Below, in pieces: positions 11,801 through 26,800 of a DNA stretch of 64,000 nucleotides. Position numbers and translations under genes: made by a program. The DNA comes from Rhabdornis inornatus (lineage: Eukaryota; Chordata; Aves; Passeriformes; Rhabdornithidae), in contig VWZS01004484.1 in the NCBI GenBank assembly GCA_013397075.1, forward strand, positions 1,441,821 to 1,505,820, in the 5' to 3' direction. The notes under the pieces are model-generated. The model made no database searches, was not told where the DNA came from, and was given only the letters and a program-made list of their open reading frames with translations. The stretch's first letter is position 1, and the number at the start of each line of letters is the position of its first letter.

Positions 11801-14800
11801 GTTTGGACAAGTCCATCCCAAACTGTGCTGGCCCAGCAGTCAAGACCACCCTGCCAAAGAAAGGATGGGAAACAATCTGGACAGCACGAGGAGGGAGCTG
11901 CTGCTCTTTCTGCTGCTGGCTGGAGAGTTCAATCATTTCCTGCATGAACCGTAAGCCATCCTCAGCATCCAGGGAACTTGCTGCCTGCAGAGAAAAGAAA
12001 TCAATGAACAATTTTATCTTAAATGTTTGAGGAACTTGGGGGAAAATAAACTAGAGTTGTGTTTGCTTGGACCCCTGCTACAAAGACTTTAACACAAAGG
12101 GTGGATGCTCACTTCCACTCATGCATCATTTCACAAAAGGTTTAGCACCTGCACCACACAGGAGATTTTAAATATACAAATATATAGATCTCCTAAAGAG
12201 ATGGAAGTATCTCACAGTGAAAGCAGTGTTTTCAGCCAAGATGCTGTCGGTTACATCACTTCAACGTGAGCAGCCTCTACCCCATTTAGTGGAAGATTAG
12301 TTAAAAGCGTTGCTGAGGCAAAATATTAACAAGCATCAGCATGCTAAATATAGCTACAATATCCAGCTCATGTGCCTCCTTCCACAGGGTGGCTGTCCCT
12401 CCTGAAGCTCCAGGTGTCAAGTATCATTGCTAGGAGGACTTTGCTGGGACTTTGCTGAGAGGTCTAAAAAATAAAATCCTGCCAGGTTGTCTTACTTGCA
12501 CTGCGTGCTGCACTAATTGTACTCGTCCATCTTTCAGATGGATCAAACTGACTCCCATCTTCTTCAGAATCTCCAAGTGCTCAGGATTACTGGCCATGAA
12601 ATCTCTGGCTCTCAACGGTGGTTTTGGTCCACTTCCCAAACTCTCTTCTCTGCCAAAAGACATCAGATCAAAGCCTTAAAAACCAGATTATCCTTGAAAC
12701 AGAACTCTAGTGTTATCTGTGCTATCACAAGATTGGAATTCTTGGTACACTGAGTGCAAGCTTCAGTGGAATGCAACTTCTCAATCAAGTTATCTTTTTT
12801 TAAAGTTGTCTATATTATCGATAATTTTATAGGGCAAAACCTCCCCCCCAGTACTGATAACAAAACTGCCATATACTCACTCTCATTTATAAATAGTCTG
12901 CATTATTACAACACTGACCAAACCCAGTTTGCCCCATACAGTTGCAACTCAGTTTTAGTCATGAAATACAAATATAGAAGAGGTGGTCAGGAGGACAAAC
13001 TTCCTCAGCCTTAACACCGCCCTATATTCCCCAAAACAGGTGCAGTTATGTGTGGCAGCATAATTTCCTTACTACAAAGACTTTCAGAATTGTTCAGGAG
13101 ACTGCAGAAATTAATTTTACAAATGAGACAGACACACTTCCTGCAATACTCCAAGTGGGAGCTGCAGCCAAAATATGCAGCTCATTCAGCTCCTTTTGCT
13201 TTGAAACACTTGCTAATTCCAGTTGGAAACAAACTAAGTTTTGCTGAGGACGCTAGAGAAATCCAAAGTGGTTTTTCCTGTGACCAAGAATCACCCCTTT
13301 GGCCCATCCCAAAAGGACTGCCAGCTCCAGCACACCTCATGCTTCTCCTTCCCTGCAGAGCAGACCCTGTTCCACTCAGTCCTGTGCTAACAAGAAGAGA
13401 GGAAATGTCCATCTTACGCTCTGGAAATGCCCCGGGGACAGCTCTTATCCACCACATTCTTCAGAGGCTCCCGGATGCTTTGGGCAAACATGGGGTCATT
13501 GGGGAAGAGGATCTGGGTGTTCGGACAGGTCCAGTCAAAGTTGCTGTCGTCCAGCTCTGTGTACTCTGTGCTCTAAAATGAAAGATACAGAGTAAAAAAA
13601 AATGCAGGTTATATTTTTACATAAAGAATATCAACAGATAAGCCTAACTTTAGTAATCTGCGTTCTGGGAACATGTGGCAGCTGAATGCAAGAGGGGGGA
13701 GCCAGTGTACTGCAATGCCTGGACAGATGAATACAACACCCATTCTAATTTATAATTTGCTAAATTTATATACAGTTTCTAGATTTTGTTTTTCAGAAAC
13801 AGCTAATCTTCTGCTGGCAGACAGTACATCTTAAGCCTGCTCATGACAAAGCCAGTGCCCTGTATTTTATGTGCTGGACAAGTGAAGGGAGTAGTTCTGG
13901 TTTCACCTGGTATTGGCTTTACAGCAAGTGACCAGCTGCAGGCTTTAGGTCATTCTTCCTAAAAATGTCACATCTTTTCATGTGAACAAAAGATTCTCCT
14001 CCTCAAGAGCCACACAGACTTGCAAGTCTGGATGAGCAAGGATGAATCTCTATATAATTTTAATAATTTCTATTTTCAGGAAAGAAGGCAGAGAGAACAT
14101 CTGCACAAATTGCTGGTTTGTAACATGTGAAACCATGTGGAACACGTCTGGTGGTTTGGAGCCATATTTAGCATGTCCTTAGCTTAGCAAATACCTAGTT
14201 ATAGATAACTGGCAAGCTCATTTTATAAGTCATAAAAATCAACGTACTATTTATCTACCTGAAAAGACTCACCCTGTCTTTTGATCCTGTTTGCAACAAA
14301 TTGGCCAATGAAAAATCAAGTATTTAAAGGCTCCCTAAAACCCAAGACCTAAAGGGCTATTACTGAGCCATGACCTTTCTTGTTTATGAGAGCAAATACA
14401 AACAGGATGTTGGGTTGATAGTACCCAGTATCTCTCTCACAGTTTGTTTTAATAGCACTGTATTTATGTTAAAAATCATTTACACATTCCGTCTGTTCAG
14501 ATAAAATTCCATAAAAGAGGAACACCCGGCGTCACAGGCTTTGAGCCACCTGACACCATTTCCAATGGGTATTTCTTACTTGGATTATTAGCTGCCTATT
14601 TGCAGCTTTGACTCAAAGAGCTTAAAAATATGCATTTGAGCAATTTATTCTATCCTCTCTATTGCCTTTCATTAACATTTGCAGTTCTCAAGAGAACAAA
14701 CCAAGTTAGGCCAGCACTTAACACGGCACCAGCTGTGGGAACCCTGCCTGTCTCAAAGGTATTAAATTCTTGTATTGGGAACAAAAGTTACATAAAATGC

Positions 14801-17800
14801 TCCTTCAGAACCTTCAGGAAACTTCTTGCTTAGTACAGAAAACAGCCTGTTTAAAAACTCAAAGAGGAAAGGTAAATTCTCAGAGAAAGAACATTTCAGA
14901 GAGGGTGTGGGGTTTCCACCCTGAAGGACCATTTAACACTTAACCCATCACCCATTAAAACATAACCAGTATTCAACATTAAGATCAAATAACTAAAAAT
15001 TTGTCGCTGCTTAATGCTAAAGTCAATCAAACAGGGTGATTTTTTCCAGGATACATGGCTTGACACACAATATAAGCATTTTCCTCTGATCCAGGCATTA
15101 TCGTAAAACTCTTCAAAAATGTTAAAAATAGACACACAAATAAGGGAATTTGTGTCCTTGATGTCTCAGACACCATTTTCTCTTTCTCTTTTTCCTTTTT
15201 CTTATTGCCTTACAAACAAATTATGTCACCTTACTGACCACAAAATAAAAAAAAGTGAGAATTTATGATGCTCCATAGCACAGCTGCATTACTCCAGGTT
15301 GTTTTGGAAGGTTAAGTAATTTATAAACCCAAAACTGTTCTCATATTTACGCATTAGGTGCCTACTGCACAGACTAAAGTGATTAAACAGCCCAAATCTG
15401 TCTGCAGCTGTATCTTGTCAAATTAACTCCACACCTGTCTCAAAAAAACTCTCAAAATTTGTTCATGTGCTAAAAACAAACAAGAAAAACTTACATTTTA
15501 TAAAAAATAATAAAAAATAAAGATGAGGACAAAAATATCCTACTGTGTTATCTTCCAATTTATACAGAAGTGGGGAATTATTTTCTTTTTAAATCTTGCT
15601 AATAATTCCTATCTTTTATCTCAAGGTTCAGCACTACAGAACCCAGTCATTATTCTTACTCTTGTGACTGGCACTATTTATATGATGAAATGGTATCTAT
15701 TAAACAACTTCCTCAAACTATGATCTTTCCTGATTTGATTTCCATTTTCCCTCAAATACGAAGGAAGTGTACCACAGAAACTGATTTAGACTGCAGCTGT
15801 TACATACTGTATTTTTTCTAGAGATGGTTTGGTTTGTAGTGGAGAGCCAGAGTGGCAATAGATGAGCTTCTGTAGTGAAGATATAATCTTCAATATCGAA
15901 AATCATGTCCTCCTTATCAGCAAACAGCAGGTACAGATATTTAAACATCTCAGCCAGGAAGAATGAGTCCATCCTGTGGAGAAAAAGGGGATGTCCTTTA
16001 GGGAGATCTCCTCATTTCCAGAACATCAGTAAAATAAATATTCCAAGTGCTCCATCTCTGAAGACTCCATGACTATTACTGCTGGACATAATTCCATTAG
16101 CATTCCTTCCACTTGGAAGAAGCTGTGTTTGGAGGGAAATGATTCAGCACATTCAGTATAAAGGAGCATTACAAAAAAAAGAAATAAACCTCCTGACAAA
16201 TTTACAGATTTGAAGTATATTTAGTTTGAATGTAATTCATCTATTGATCTCAGACAAACGAAAGGTTATTAAACTAAAAATATTCTTATGGAGCACCCTA
16301 TAACCCTACTGAAACAGTTTCCAGATTGTTTCAATGCATTTACAGTTCAGTACAATTACACAAAAGTAATTTAAAGACTTGGTTATCAGGCTGAAGACAG
16401 ACAGCTCCTCAAATATCAATTAATTCAATTACACAAGGCAATTTGGTTTTTTCTGTATTTTTATATTTTAGAAAATAATTGTGCAAACTTTACCTGTCTT
16501 CATGACTTCCTGTACGAACATCCTTCATTGCAGCAAACCCACAGGGAACTCTGGCATACTTGTTCAAGTTTTCAATGAGGGTTTTTCCTACTTCTAGGTA
16601 GTAAGGGTCTCCTGTAGCCTATGAAATGAAACCAAAAAAAATTATATAGCCATTACACTTTGTTTATATCCTAAACTGGCTCCAGTGGCTAAGTTAAGCT
16701 GGAGATATGCTACTCAATTCTGTATTGAAATGGAACAGTAACAAAATTCTAGGCGCAAGAAAAAGTGCTCAAAGGTCAGAGGAATGAACGTGACTATACC
16801 TTATACAAGAAGTAGGTGCTTTCAGCAAATTCAGGCCTCAGAGGATGCTGAGCCCAGTGAACTCTGAAGTCTGTTGTGAACGCCTGAGGATGAAAAAGAA
16901 CAGACAAATAAATGCAGGGATGCAAACCAAACACAGGTTTGTTCGAATTCTGTGTTAGCTGTATAACCAGCCTGGCTTTGATAAACACCATTTTTGCAAA
17001 CATACCTACCACCTGACACCTCCAGTGCAGTCAAGTGTCACTGCACACTGACAGATGGTTAAGCAGCTGTTTCTAAATTCATACCACAGGCTAGAAGACA
17101 TCTAAAAATTTCCTAGTCTGTCTATTCACTCTTAATGTGCACTAGGAAAAGCCACTTCAGTCATATATTCACTGCTATTTCATACTAAGGTTTAAACCAA
17201 GTCTTTGTTTAGGGGATGGTCTGTCAGCTTAAATACAACTACCTGACCTTTTAAAGTTTCCTTCATGAGTACAAAACACAAAAAAAAAAAAAACAACAAA
17301 AAAAAACCATAAAGAGCCAAATTACACCATTTTAAAAGCCCTCCAAAAAGAAATAAATCATTCCAGTGCTTAGCATTCTTTGCGCTCAATAACCACGCTA
17401 GGTGAATGTGATGTTAATTAAAATGTTCTCTAGCAGAAATAAGCTTACACTAGAGGAAAGTCAAAATTAAACCTGGAGTCAGAAGCCTTCAAATATAACC
17501 TGGGTCATCACAGATTAAAGACATACACTTCAGCAGGTAAACAAGCTTTTCTGTGCACAGTCGACTTGCTCAAGGACTTGCAGTATTTGCAGTAAGTTTG
17601 TGTGCTGACTTTCAAAGAAATTATACAAAATTTCAGAACATTTTCTCAGCTGTCAGACATGCAAAACTGCAAATCACGTAAGAATGCCGTGGAAATCAGG
17701 CTTTGATTTTAATAACATATACACCTCCTGGTTTTTCAAATGGACATTTGCAACTGCTCAATTGCAGTAGGAATCAGTTTACACAATTAAAAATATAAAT

Positions 17801-20800
17801 CTTTGATTTACAAAATCAAAAAACTACTACCTTACCTCTGGAAGAAAGTTATGCTTTTTTATAACCTGATACAGCATCTCATGTGTTTCAATAGCAGGTC
17901 TAATATCACCCTTCAACACCTAAAATTAAAAAAAAAAAAGTAACACTAATTCACCATGCATAGGAATAATACTCAAGGTGTTTTTAACCTTGACACACTG
18001 TGTTTATGTAGTGTAGCTATAGTGCAGTCACTACATACTGTAATTATTAAGCCCTATCAGTGTAAGTCACAGAAGCTCCTTAAGAGTTTTTTAAGCAAAA
18101 TCAGTGAACTCATTAAAATTATTGCCTATATAGAACAAGGACCTCTGACATTTACAGAGAACTGGGGTGAAAATGTGATTTAGTTTGTCTTAAAGATGTC
18201 AATGGCACACAGAGCAGAAAATCAAGTTACTAGTAAAAGGGCAGCTTAATTGGAGTATTTTCATGACTAGGAGTGAAGGAAGCAAATTACATTAACATAC
18301 TTTTCCTGACACTCAACACAACCAGAAAAGCACATTAACTTGCATCATAGCATTGAAGTGACTGGGAGACTAAGTACAGAAATCATGGAATCCCAGAATG
18401 GTTTAGGTTGGAAGGGACCATAAAGCCCATCCAGTACCACCCTCTGATATGGGCAGACGCCTTCCACTAGCCCAGGTTACTCCAAGCCCTGACCAGCCTG
18501 GCCTTGGACACTTCCAGGGATGTTCCCTCAGTATTTCTGAAAATCAAATTATTAAGCTTGACTTGAAAATCATACATTCAACCTAATTAATAATTTCCTT
18601 GTTATTAAAACCATCTCTACATGGGTTTTACACCTTACCTGCAGTCCAGGGAAGAAAGCAAGCAGAGAATCCATCCAGGTCCGAGCATTTAGCATTGGTT
18701 TATGAATGTGAACATCAAGAAGAAGAGGTGGCTGGCTGATGTATCTCATTATGGCATCATAGTGCTGTCAAACATCAGGAAAAGGAGGAGTTTGTGTATC
18801 AATTCATTCCCCAAAAGAGAGATGGATCACCAGACTGGCACTGTATTTGAATGGAAAAGCCAGTACTACATTCCCAATCATTACTACATTTGGCAGTGCC
18901 ACTAATCTCTAGTTTTGCAAACTAAAACCAAGTGTAGTAAATACTGAAAAGCTCCACAGTATTACACTTGCAAAACTTAGCACATTTCCAAGGAATACAC
19001 ATACACAAAAGTATATCAAGCAGCCATGTGATAAACCAGGAACTATCACAGTTAAGGCACATTTGGTTTGGCTGAATTTTAAAGCAAACTCTAAAGAAAG
19101 CTGAAATTGCTTTCTCTGAACAACAGAATTCCAAAGCATATGGATCTCAGGAGGAAAAGGAGGTTAAAAAACCCAAGCAAAGCAGCTGGACCAGATGGCT
19201 AAGAAGACCTTTTAAATGCACTAGGTCACTTGCCACATTGCTGACTTCCAATCCTGAAGAAATCATGCTATATGGTATAAAATAATTTTATGATCTAAGA
19301 TATTTTTAATGGATATTGCTATTTTCAAAAGAAATAATACTTTTATGAAAGAATTATGATGCTGACCAAGTTGCTCAATAATTTATTAATTAGAAAAAAA
19401 AAAATCTAAGTGTGGTTTTCAGCTTGTATACTTAAATGCATCCTGGGCCTGAGGATCTGCAGCACAAAGCAAGATCCACACTTCGAATTTTTTGTTGCTC
19501 CAGGACAGAATGAAATTGTACAATGGCTTGGAAGAAGAGGCCCTGCATTCTTTAACAGAAACATTAGCAGTATTGCACTCTCCCAGAATATCTGGAAATA
19601 CAGCTTCTCCTATATGGGGAGCATGGACAAAAGCCTAAAAGGTTTTGATTTTTACTGGATGGGGTTAAAATAACTGCTCAGGTGACAGCTATTCACCCAA
19701 GATTAGCAAAAACCCTCAGTAAAAAGAGCTGGCACTAAACACAGCAGAAGTCACAGAAATTCTGCTAAAAATCCCTTCTCAGGCTAACAGCTGACAACAC
19801 AATTACCCTGAAATTTGTATTGCAGAAGGCACAAACCTGAGCAAGGTGCTAACTTACCGTGTTAAATCTTTCCAGGAAACTGTCATCTCCCAGCAAGACA
19901 TAGGCTTTTAATAAATATTCATAGTATGAATCTATTCCTGCTCCAACTCCACTATCTAGGAATAGGCGAAAATAAAAAAGTGGGTTTACTTTAAGTAGTG
20001 ATATGGGTATTTTCCACATTTTCCCACTTTGATTTTAAAGGCTCTTCCAGCGAAAGGAAAGCCTCCTTTCACTGGAATTAAGGCACAGATGGAAGCAAAG
20101 ACACAACACTGTGTGTCTATGCCAAAGGCTTTGCACTACCAGTGCACATTATAATATGGACAGACATACTCTGAAGACACTTCTTTTACAGGACACCACT
20201 TCTCCTGTCCTGTTTATATTTTTTCTATGTATTTATAGCAAAGTCTCTGAAAATTTATCCCAAGGTATTTCCCTCTCAGTGTTAAAGAGGATCAGGGAAC
20301 ACTTTTGCCATGAATAAAACCAGTTTCTCTCCCAGAGAGGGCTTTGCTGTCTCAGGCTTTGGGGCAGCAGGTTTCTCCACTGCCTATCCCATTACTATCT
20401 TTCAGCAGTCCAGGTAAGCCTGCTGGGGGTGTGTGAGATTTCCCCTGCCCCAGAGTGCCCATGGTCCCTGACCAGGGGTCAGACCCCACCTTTGCGGACC
20501 CAGTCTCCAGTGTGGATGTTAATGGTGACCCCCACTAAGTTACTGCTGCGTTGCCTCTTCTCCCAGATAAAATCCAGCGCCTTCCGGGCATATTCCTGCA
20601 ACAACAACAACAGGGAATTAGGGAAACTCAGACACCAAACTCTCTGATTCTTTTGGCTATTTCAGATAGGATGCTAGGAATAAGATGTTTCATGTCAAAC
20701 AATTTCAGAACTGCTTCTAATCTTCAGAATATTTATCGTGTTTATTTCTGTATTATTCTAACTACTTTCAACCAAAATTATTTGCTGTGATTTAAAAATT

Positions 20801-23800
20801 TGTTTTAAAAAAATCAAACCTTAGAAGAAAGACCACAAACACTACAAATCTCAACATATACAAATGTTTTTGTGCAGCACAGCTAAGACATCCATTTCAT
20901 GAACTCAATTGTTTTTCCAAAATTACAGAAACCCAAACAGACTGCTAAAGACCTAAAGCAAAAAATAAGGTATTGTGGAAAGCAAACCTCAAATATAGAT
21001 GTTCCTGTGAATCTGCTTAAAGCTGCAAACTCAAGGATCAAGGTACCAGCACAAGCTGTACATGTATCACTTTCTGTTCCTGTTCGTGCTTCTGGATGTC
21101 TTACACCAAATTTTAAGTTAACCTAGAGAAAAATAGAGATTAACATATTTTCCCTAGCTGAAAGAATTTACACTCCTATGATTATATAGCAAGTATATAA
21201 TCTATGCTCTTTCTAAAGACATGAAAAACTAGATCCCTTTGGGTTTGCTCTGCCAACTTAGACATGCACAGAGAACTATCCACGAATACTCAAAATCTCA
21301 AGCCTCCCAAACAAGAACCTGTTGCCTGGTTCACTAGATATTTGAGTAAGAGAATACACTCTAAAAACCTAATCCAAGCAATTTTTTTAGCGACGAATCA
21401 GGAACTCAGAACATCTCAAGTACTCCTGGAAACTTAGTTTCATAAGTATCTCAGTACTCCTGGCTCCTGAGAGTACCAGCAATTTATTAGCTTTCGATTT
21501 TCTGGCTACTTAATACAAAAATAATTTTGGAAACAGATATAAAATCAAAGCAACAGAAGTCTTCATTACAGCTGTAATCCTGCATTACAGAAAAAGAACT
21601 TACTCTTGGATAAGGGAGACCACTAGTGGTGTTAAAAGCAGGTAAAAGCTTGTAGCCCAGTTCCTTTGCCATGTGCAGGAGTTCACCATTGTACCACTGC
21701 ATATATTCACCTTTTTCTTTCAGCATAATTGCCACTGAGTGCCCACCTAGGAGACCTCTAAACACAAGAGAAATTATCCACATCTCAAAAGGTATGTTCA
21801 TCTGAGCAGCAAGGACAACTCTACAATTTTAATGATATGTACATAACTGTGGCCCTAGTTTTTAGACTGCTGATGCAATTCCCGTTAAAATCAAGGTTAG
21901 TTACCAATGTTTTGGAAGCGATTCTTGTTTATCACTGGAATCATTGATTCATCAATATCAGACAGGAATAGCAACCAAGACCTCTAAAATGGCATATAAT
22001 AAATTAAAATTAAATGCTCTGATCCTGCATTGAGCCCCAGCAGTCCCTTCCAAGCTGAAATCATCTACGACCCCAGGTATCAAAATCTGGTAAATCAAGT
22101 ATTGAACAGAGCCATTTGCAAGCCTATTTCTCTTTAACAAACCCAGTGCTCCCTCAGCATGCACATGGGGTTCTTAATCAGCAAAGCTGTGCCTGCAGCA
22201 GTGAGATGGGGGGCAGCTTGACCCAGTACCACTGCAGCAAGTCCTGCCTTGCATTTTAAAACTGCTCTCAGGCAAACTGACAAAGGCACAACTATTTCAA
22301 ATAGATGGAACTGGACAGAAAGGTGCCTTAAAGACGCTGACTAAAATCCACGTTTTTAGGAGTTTTGAAAACGTAAGTTACTCACCCAAGGACTCTTATG
22401 TTGGTTTCAAAGACAGACACAACTATGTCATTGTCTAAATTAACATCCTTTATTACTTTTTTTACAGCTTCTTCAAACTCTTTGGTTTTATTTAACACCT
22501 GGAATACAACAGTGAGCAGGTGTTCACTTCCAGAATAGCTAATGCAGTCACAGTGTATTTGTATACAGGATATTTCAGTGCACACAAAGTTACCCAAGAA
22601 ATATGTACATACAATTAAAACCAGAAATACATCAGTGGTTATTAAGAGGTGCCCACCACTAACTGAGCCTCTTGCTTTGGACTATAAGGGAAAGCAAACT
22701 ATTTTGTGTTAAATTAGAGCAAAAAAAACCCCAACAATACAAAAAAAAGTATCAATGAAATGTGAAGGAACTGCTGTAGTTTTATTACAACCAACACCAA
22801 ACTCCACCCTCACAGCACTTCCACAAACAACAGTCACTTCAAACAGAGCCAGAGATCAATGGTCATGAAAAAGAAATCTAAAAGTAAGTCAGAGCATCAG
22901 AACACAATCTCTTTGTTTTATCAAATCTTATCAACAGATTAAACTTACCACAAGAGTGTCCAAGGTATCAATTAAGGTCAGTGAAAACCTATGAAAGAAA
23001 ATTTAAGACATATTTACTGTAGATCTGTATGTGTAGGAATTAAGTGATTTTCAATAGTAATTGATACCAGGGAAGAAAATAAATTCTCACAGACCACCAG
23101 ATAGAAAAATTTAATTAGTTTCTCCCTTTTGCTAGTGACCAGAATAAGAGCTGGCAAAGAAGCTATGATTACAGATACATTTATTTACTGCAAAGCTTTC
23201 TAACTTCTGGTAAGCAAGTCTATTTTTTGTTTCTTATCTCCAATCAAATCTATTTAAAGAAACCCAGCATAATAAGTCTTTTTCCGGCCTCCGTTTCACT
23301 TCTTTTTCAAAAAAAAGAAAAATGTTAAGATCAAAAGCCATTCCAAGCTAAATTTCACCTACCAGAAACTGTTACAACACTAGCAAATAGTAGGCTTAAA
23401 AGAAAGAACAACTTTATTGACTCTAAAATAATAAGAATAAAGAATTATTTTAGCAGTGTCCAAGGCCAGGTTGGTCAGGGCTTGGAGCAACCTGGGCTAG
23501 TGGAAGGTGTCCCTGTCTACAGCAGGGGATGGCACTGGATGGGTTTTAAGGTCCCTTCCAACCCAAAACAAGTTGGGATTCTGTGATTATTTCATGAAAA
23601 AAGAGCATCAAGTCAGTTCCACACTGTCCGAAACAGGAACATCCTAACAAGGATCAGAGGTTTTCTCCAGGGCTGTTCTATCCCAAGCTGAGGAGACCCT
23701 TCCCCATCCCAGAAATTATATCTATAGTTGTATCTTAAATATGTCTAATTCCAACCACTGCCCCTATGCTAAGACAAATCCACAACACAGAACAGAATTT

Positions 23801-26800
23801 ACAGAACATGATGGTGTTAGAACTGAACACTTTGGAACAGCTAACATTCCCTACTGAGGAGCATGCACCAAGGATTTCTGTAAGTGCCCAGTGTTCGAAA
23901 CCTTGTAGGCAATGTGTGACAACCAAAATTCTAATTAAGTGTTCCTATATCATAATTCTCTTTAATATGTAAAGACATAAGAGAATTCTGTGAGTGCTGT
24001 TTTACAGGAGACAGAGATTAACTAATGACTATACATGACTGCCTAACAAATCCACAACTTTTTCCATACAAAAGGAGGGAAATGATGCATTTCACATCTG
24101 TATGGAACGCTCCTAAGCTCTCCAGGGAAACAGAGCTGCATCACTCTGTCATTTTATGATTGACAAGACTGGCAGAGAAAAAAAACTGATGAGGCAGCTG
24201 GCAAGAAAAAGGATAACAAATCTTCTACATAATAAGGTAACTAATTGTAAGGTACAGGATAAAGCCTGTATACAGAAAAACAATAAATACATACAATAAT
24301 TTAATGCATCTAAGAGGCTGAAAGGTATTTTTACTCACATACTAGTATGTTACTTTTAAAAAAGGTCATTAAAAACAATGCATGACCAGGATTAAAAATA
24401 CATTTTCTTGACACTTTTTATCTGCTGTATCTTTGAATACCTCCAAGGCATTAGGATTAAATGGAAATCTCTAGACTAAAGAATATTTGTACATAACAAA
24501 ACATAGTCGAAATAACATGCTCAATACGCTAGAGACAATTGGAAGCAGTATTTAATAGAAGGATTTCAGCTCTGATTAACACCATTGTGCTTAGAGACAT
24601 TAAACAGTGATATTTTAAAAAATTAGCTATTTGTTATTAAAGAATTTGATCTATAAACTGCACATATTCAAATATATCATTTACAAACGCATTTAGACTA
24701 GGTCAACTTTGCCTTTGATTATTCCATTTAACATGGAAAAAACCAGTCCTCTCTCTAATCAACATTTTGCTAGCTAAAGTATCAGTATTTTGTACTATCA
24801 GCTCCCTTAAAATAATAGAAAATATTTCCATGTCTGAAATAATGTTTTATACTTTGGCAAAGGCCTCAGGCTATCATACACATGATAATCATTTGACTGC
24901 TTGTTTTCAAAAAACTACTTAAAAAAAAGCACTTCAAATATCACTTATTAGGCCAGCATCATGGATAAGAGTTTATTGTTCTGTTCAGCTGATCATTAAC
25001 CCTTATAACCTAATACCATACTACTACTAATAATGTACTACTAATACCATAAATGTCAGCCCACACTTGGGAAGTTTTCCTCTGGAAAATACTTGGGAGA
25101 ATGGTTTAAAAATTATCTTTTCATCTCATTCACTGGTCAATTCTCTTCTTCTAATTAAGGCACAATTTCACATCAGTTAACTTCATAATAATAAAAATAC
25201 TTCTTACAAGTGTAAGTTTCTGGCCATATCAACTGAACAAACAAGTTTTATGGGCTGCCAATTGTACTTCTACTCCTAGATGTTTACAGTGACCATTTCA
25301 GACACTAACTTTCCCAAGGCATCATCCACATCCCCTCGACTTGGCTCCTGACCCCGCACCCGTCCACGGCAAGTTAAAGGCATGAGTTCATCAGCTGGAT
25401 ACGCGTGCTCCTGTTGGGAACAAAACAGCAATCAGTTACAGTGCTCACAGCCACTCTTTAGAGCATGCAAAAGGAATCCTCATCATGCTGCTTTTCAGAA
25501 AAACTGCATCACAGAGGCTTGCAGGTGGGAAGGGACCTCTGGAGTTCATCTTGTCCAAGCCCTCTGCTTGAGCAGGGCCACCCAGACCTAGCTGCCCAGT
25601 ACCATGTCCAGACAGCTCCTGAGCATCTCTAAGGAGGGAGACTCTGTGGCCTCTCTGGGCACTGTGCCAGTACCTGGTCAACTCCACAGTGAAAAAGTGT
25701 TTTCCCGTGTTCAGAGGGAACCTCCTGTGGTTCAATTTATGCCCATTTCCTCTGAGCACTGATGAGAAGAGCTTGGCTCTGTCTTCTTGGCAACCTCCTT
25801 TGTTAAATTCCCTGGAGCTTTCCCTTCTCCAGGCTGAACAGCTCCAGCTTCCTCAGCCTTTCTTTACAGGAAACATGCTCCAGCCTCTCTATCACCTTGA
25901 TGGCCCTTCACTGGACTGTGCACAATGAACTCACCTGGCTGAGGGTGACAGTCAGTGACAGGTAAGAGAACTCAGAAGTTCAAACAAAAAATTGGTGAAG
26001 TACTACATAAGACATAAAAAATAACATTCACCAGAACACTTCTAACAAGACTGAGACTTTTACAAATATAACTGACGCTATTATAACAAATATAATACTG
26101 ACATCATTTACGATGAATCTTAAATAAATCTAACTCCAATGAACATGAAATTGTCTCCCTAGAAGCTCAACACAAGTGGTTTGGGATGGAGCTTTTCTCT
26201 TGATTTCAGCAGGAAACTGGCTGCTGTATGGAGGTCTCCAATTTGACTTTTAGTGGAGAACTAACAAGTGGGAGGATAAAAACCTTCAATTGCTGCACTG
26301 AAATTGCAAGTAAACACATTCAAAATATTTCCAAATATATGGTACAAAAATAATCTGTATTCAAGCATGAGATAAAAATAAAAAAGGAAACATTCCTCTA
26401 TAAATAAACAGCTCTTACAACTTCTTTTGAAACTGATGGTTTGTTTCCCTGCATACCACCCTCCTGGAGTGTTTTGGTCTTTGCTCAACTCTTTGTTCTC
26501 CTCAAGTTTAACTACAAAAGGTAGAATCTAGATCATTTTAATACCGCTCAGATGTTTCTGAATATCTCTGCAAAGCATTCAGAAAAACAGATTAAAGAAG
26601 TACACAACAAAAGCAATGTCAAAACTGAGATCTCTAGCTTAAATTCTGGATAAGAGAAGTGATAAAAAATCTGGGAGAAGAAACTTTTAGCTTTACAAAT
26701 AAAGAGCTAGAAGCATTTTGAAAAATAAAGTTCACTTATTCTCTGTCTGCACCAGAGAATAAGAAGCTATTGGATTGAGTTATTTCCCAACTCGTCACTG

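Noticed and set aside
13048..13581. 177-codon plus-strand ORF
   Set aside because: Antisense to EDEM3 exon 15 and flanking intron; no independent similarity.
19410..19673. 87-codon plus-strand ORF in EDEM3 intron 9
   Set aside because: Considered as an extension of the LINE remnant, but the peptide shows no reverse-transcriptase or other motif I recognise.
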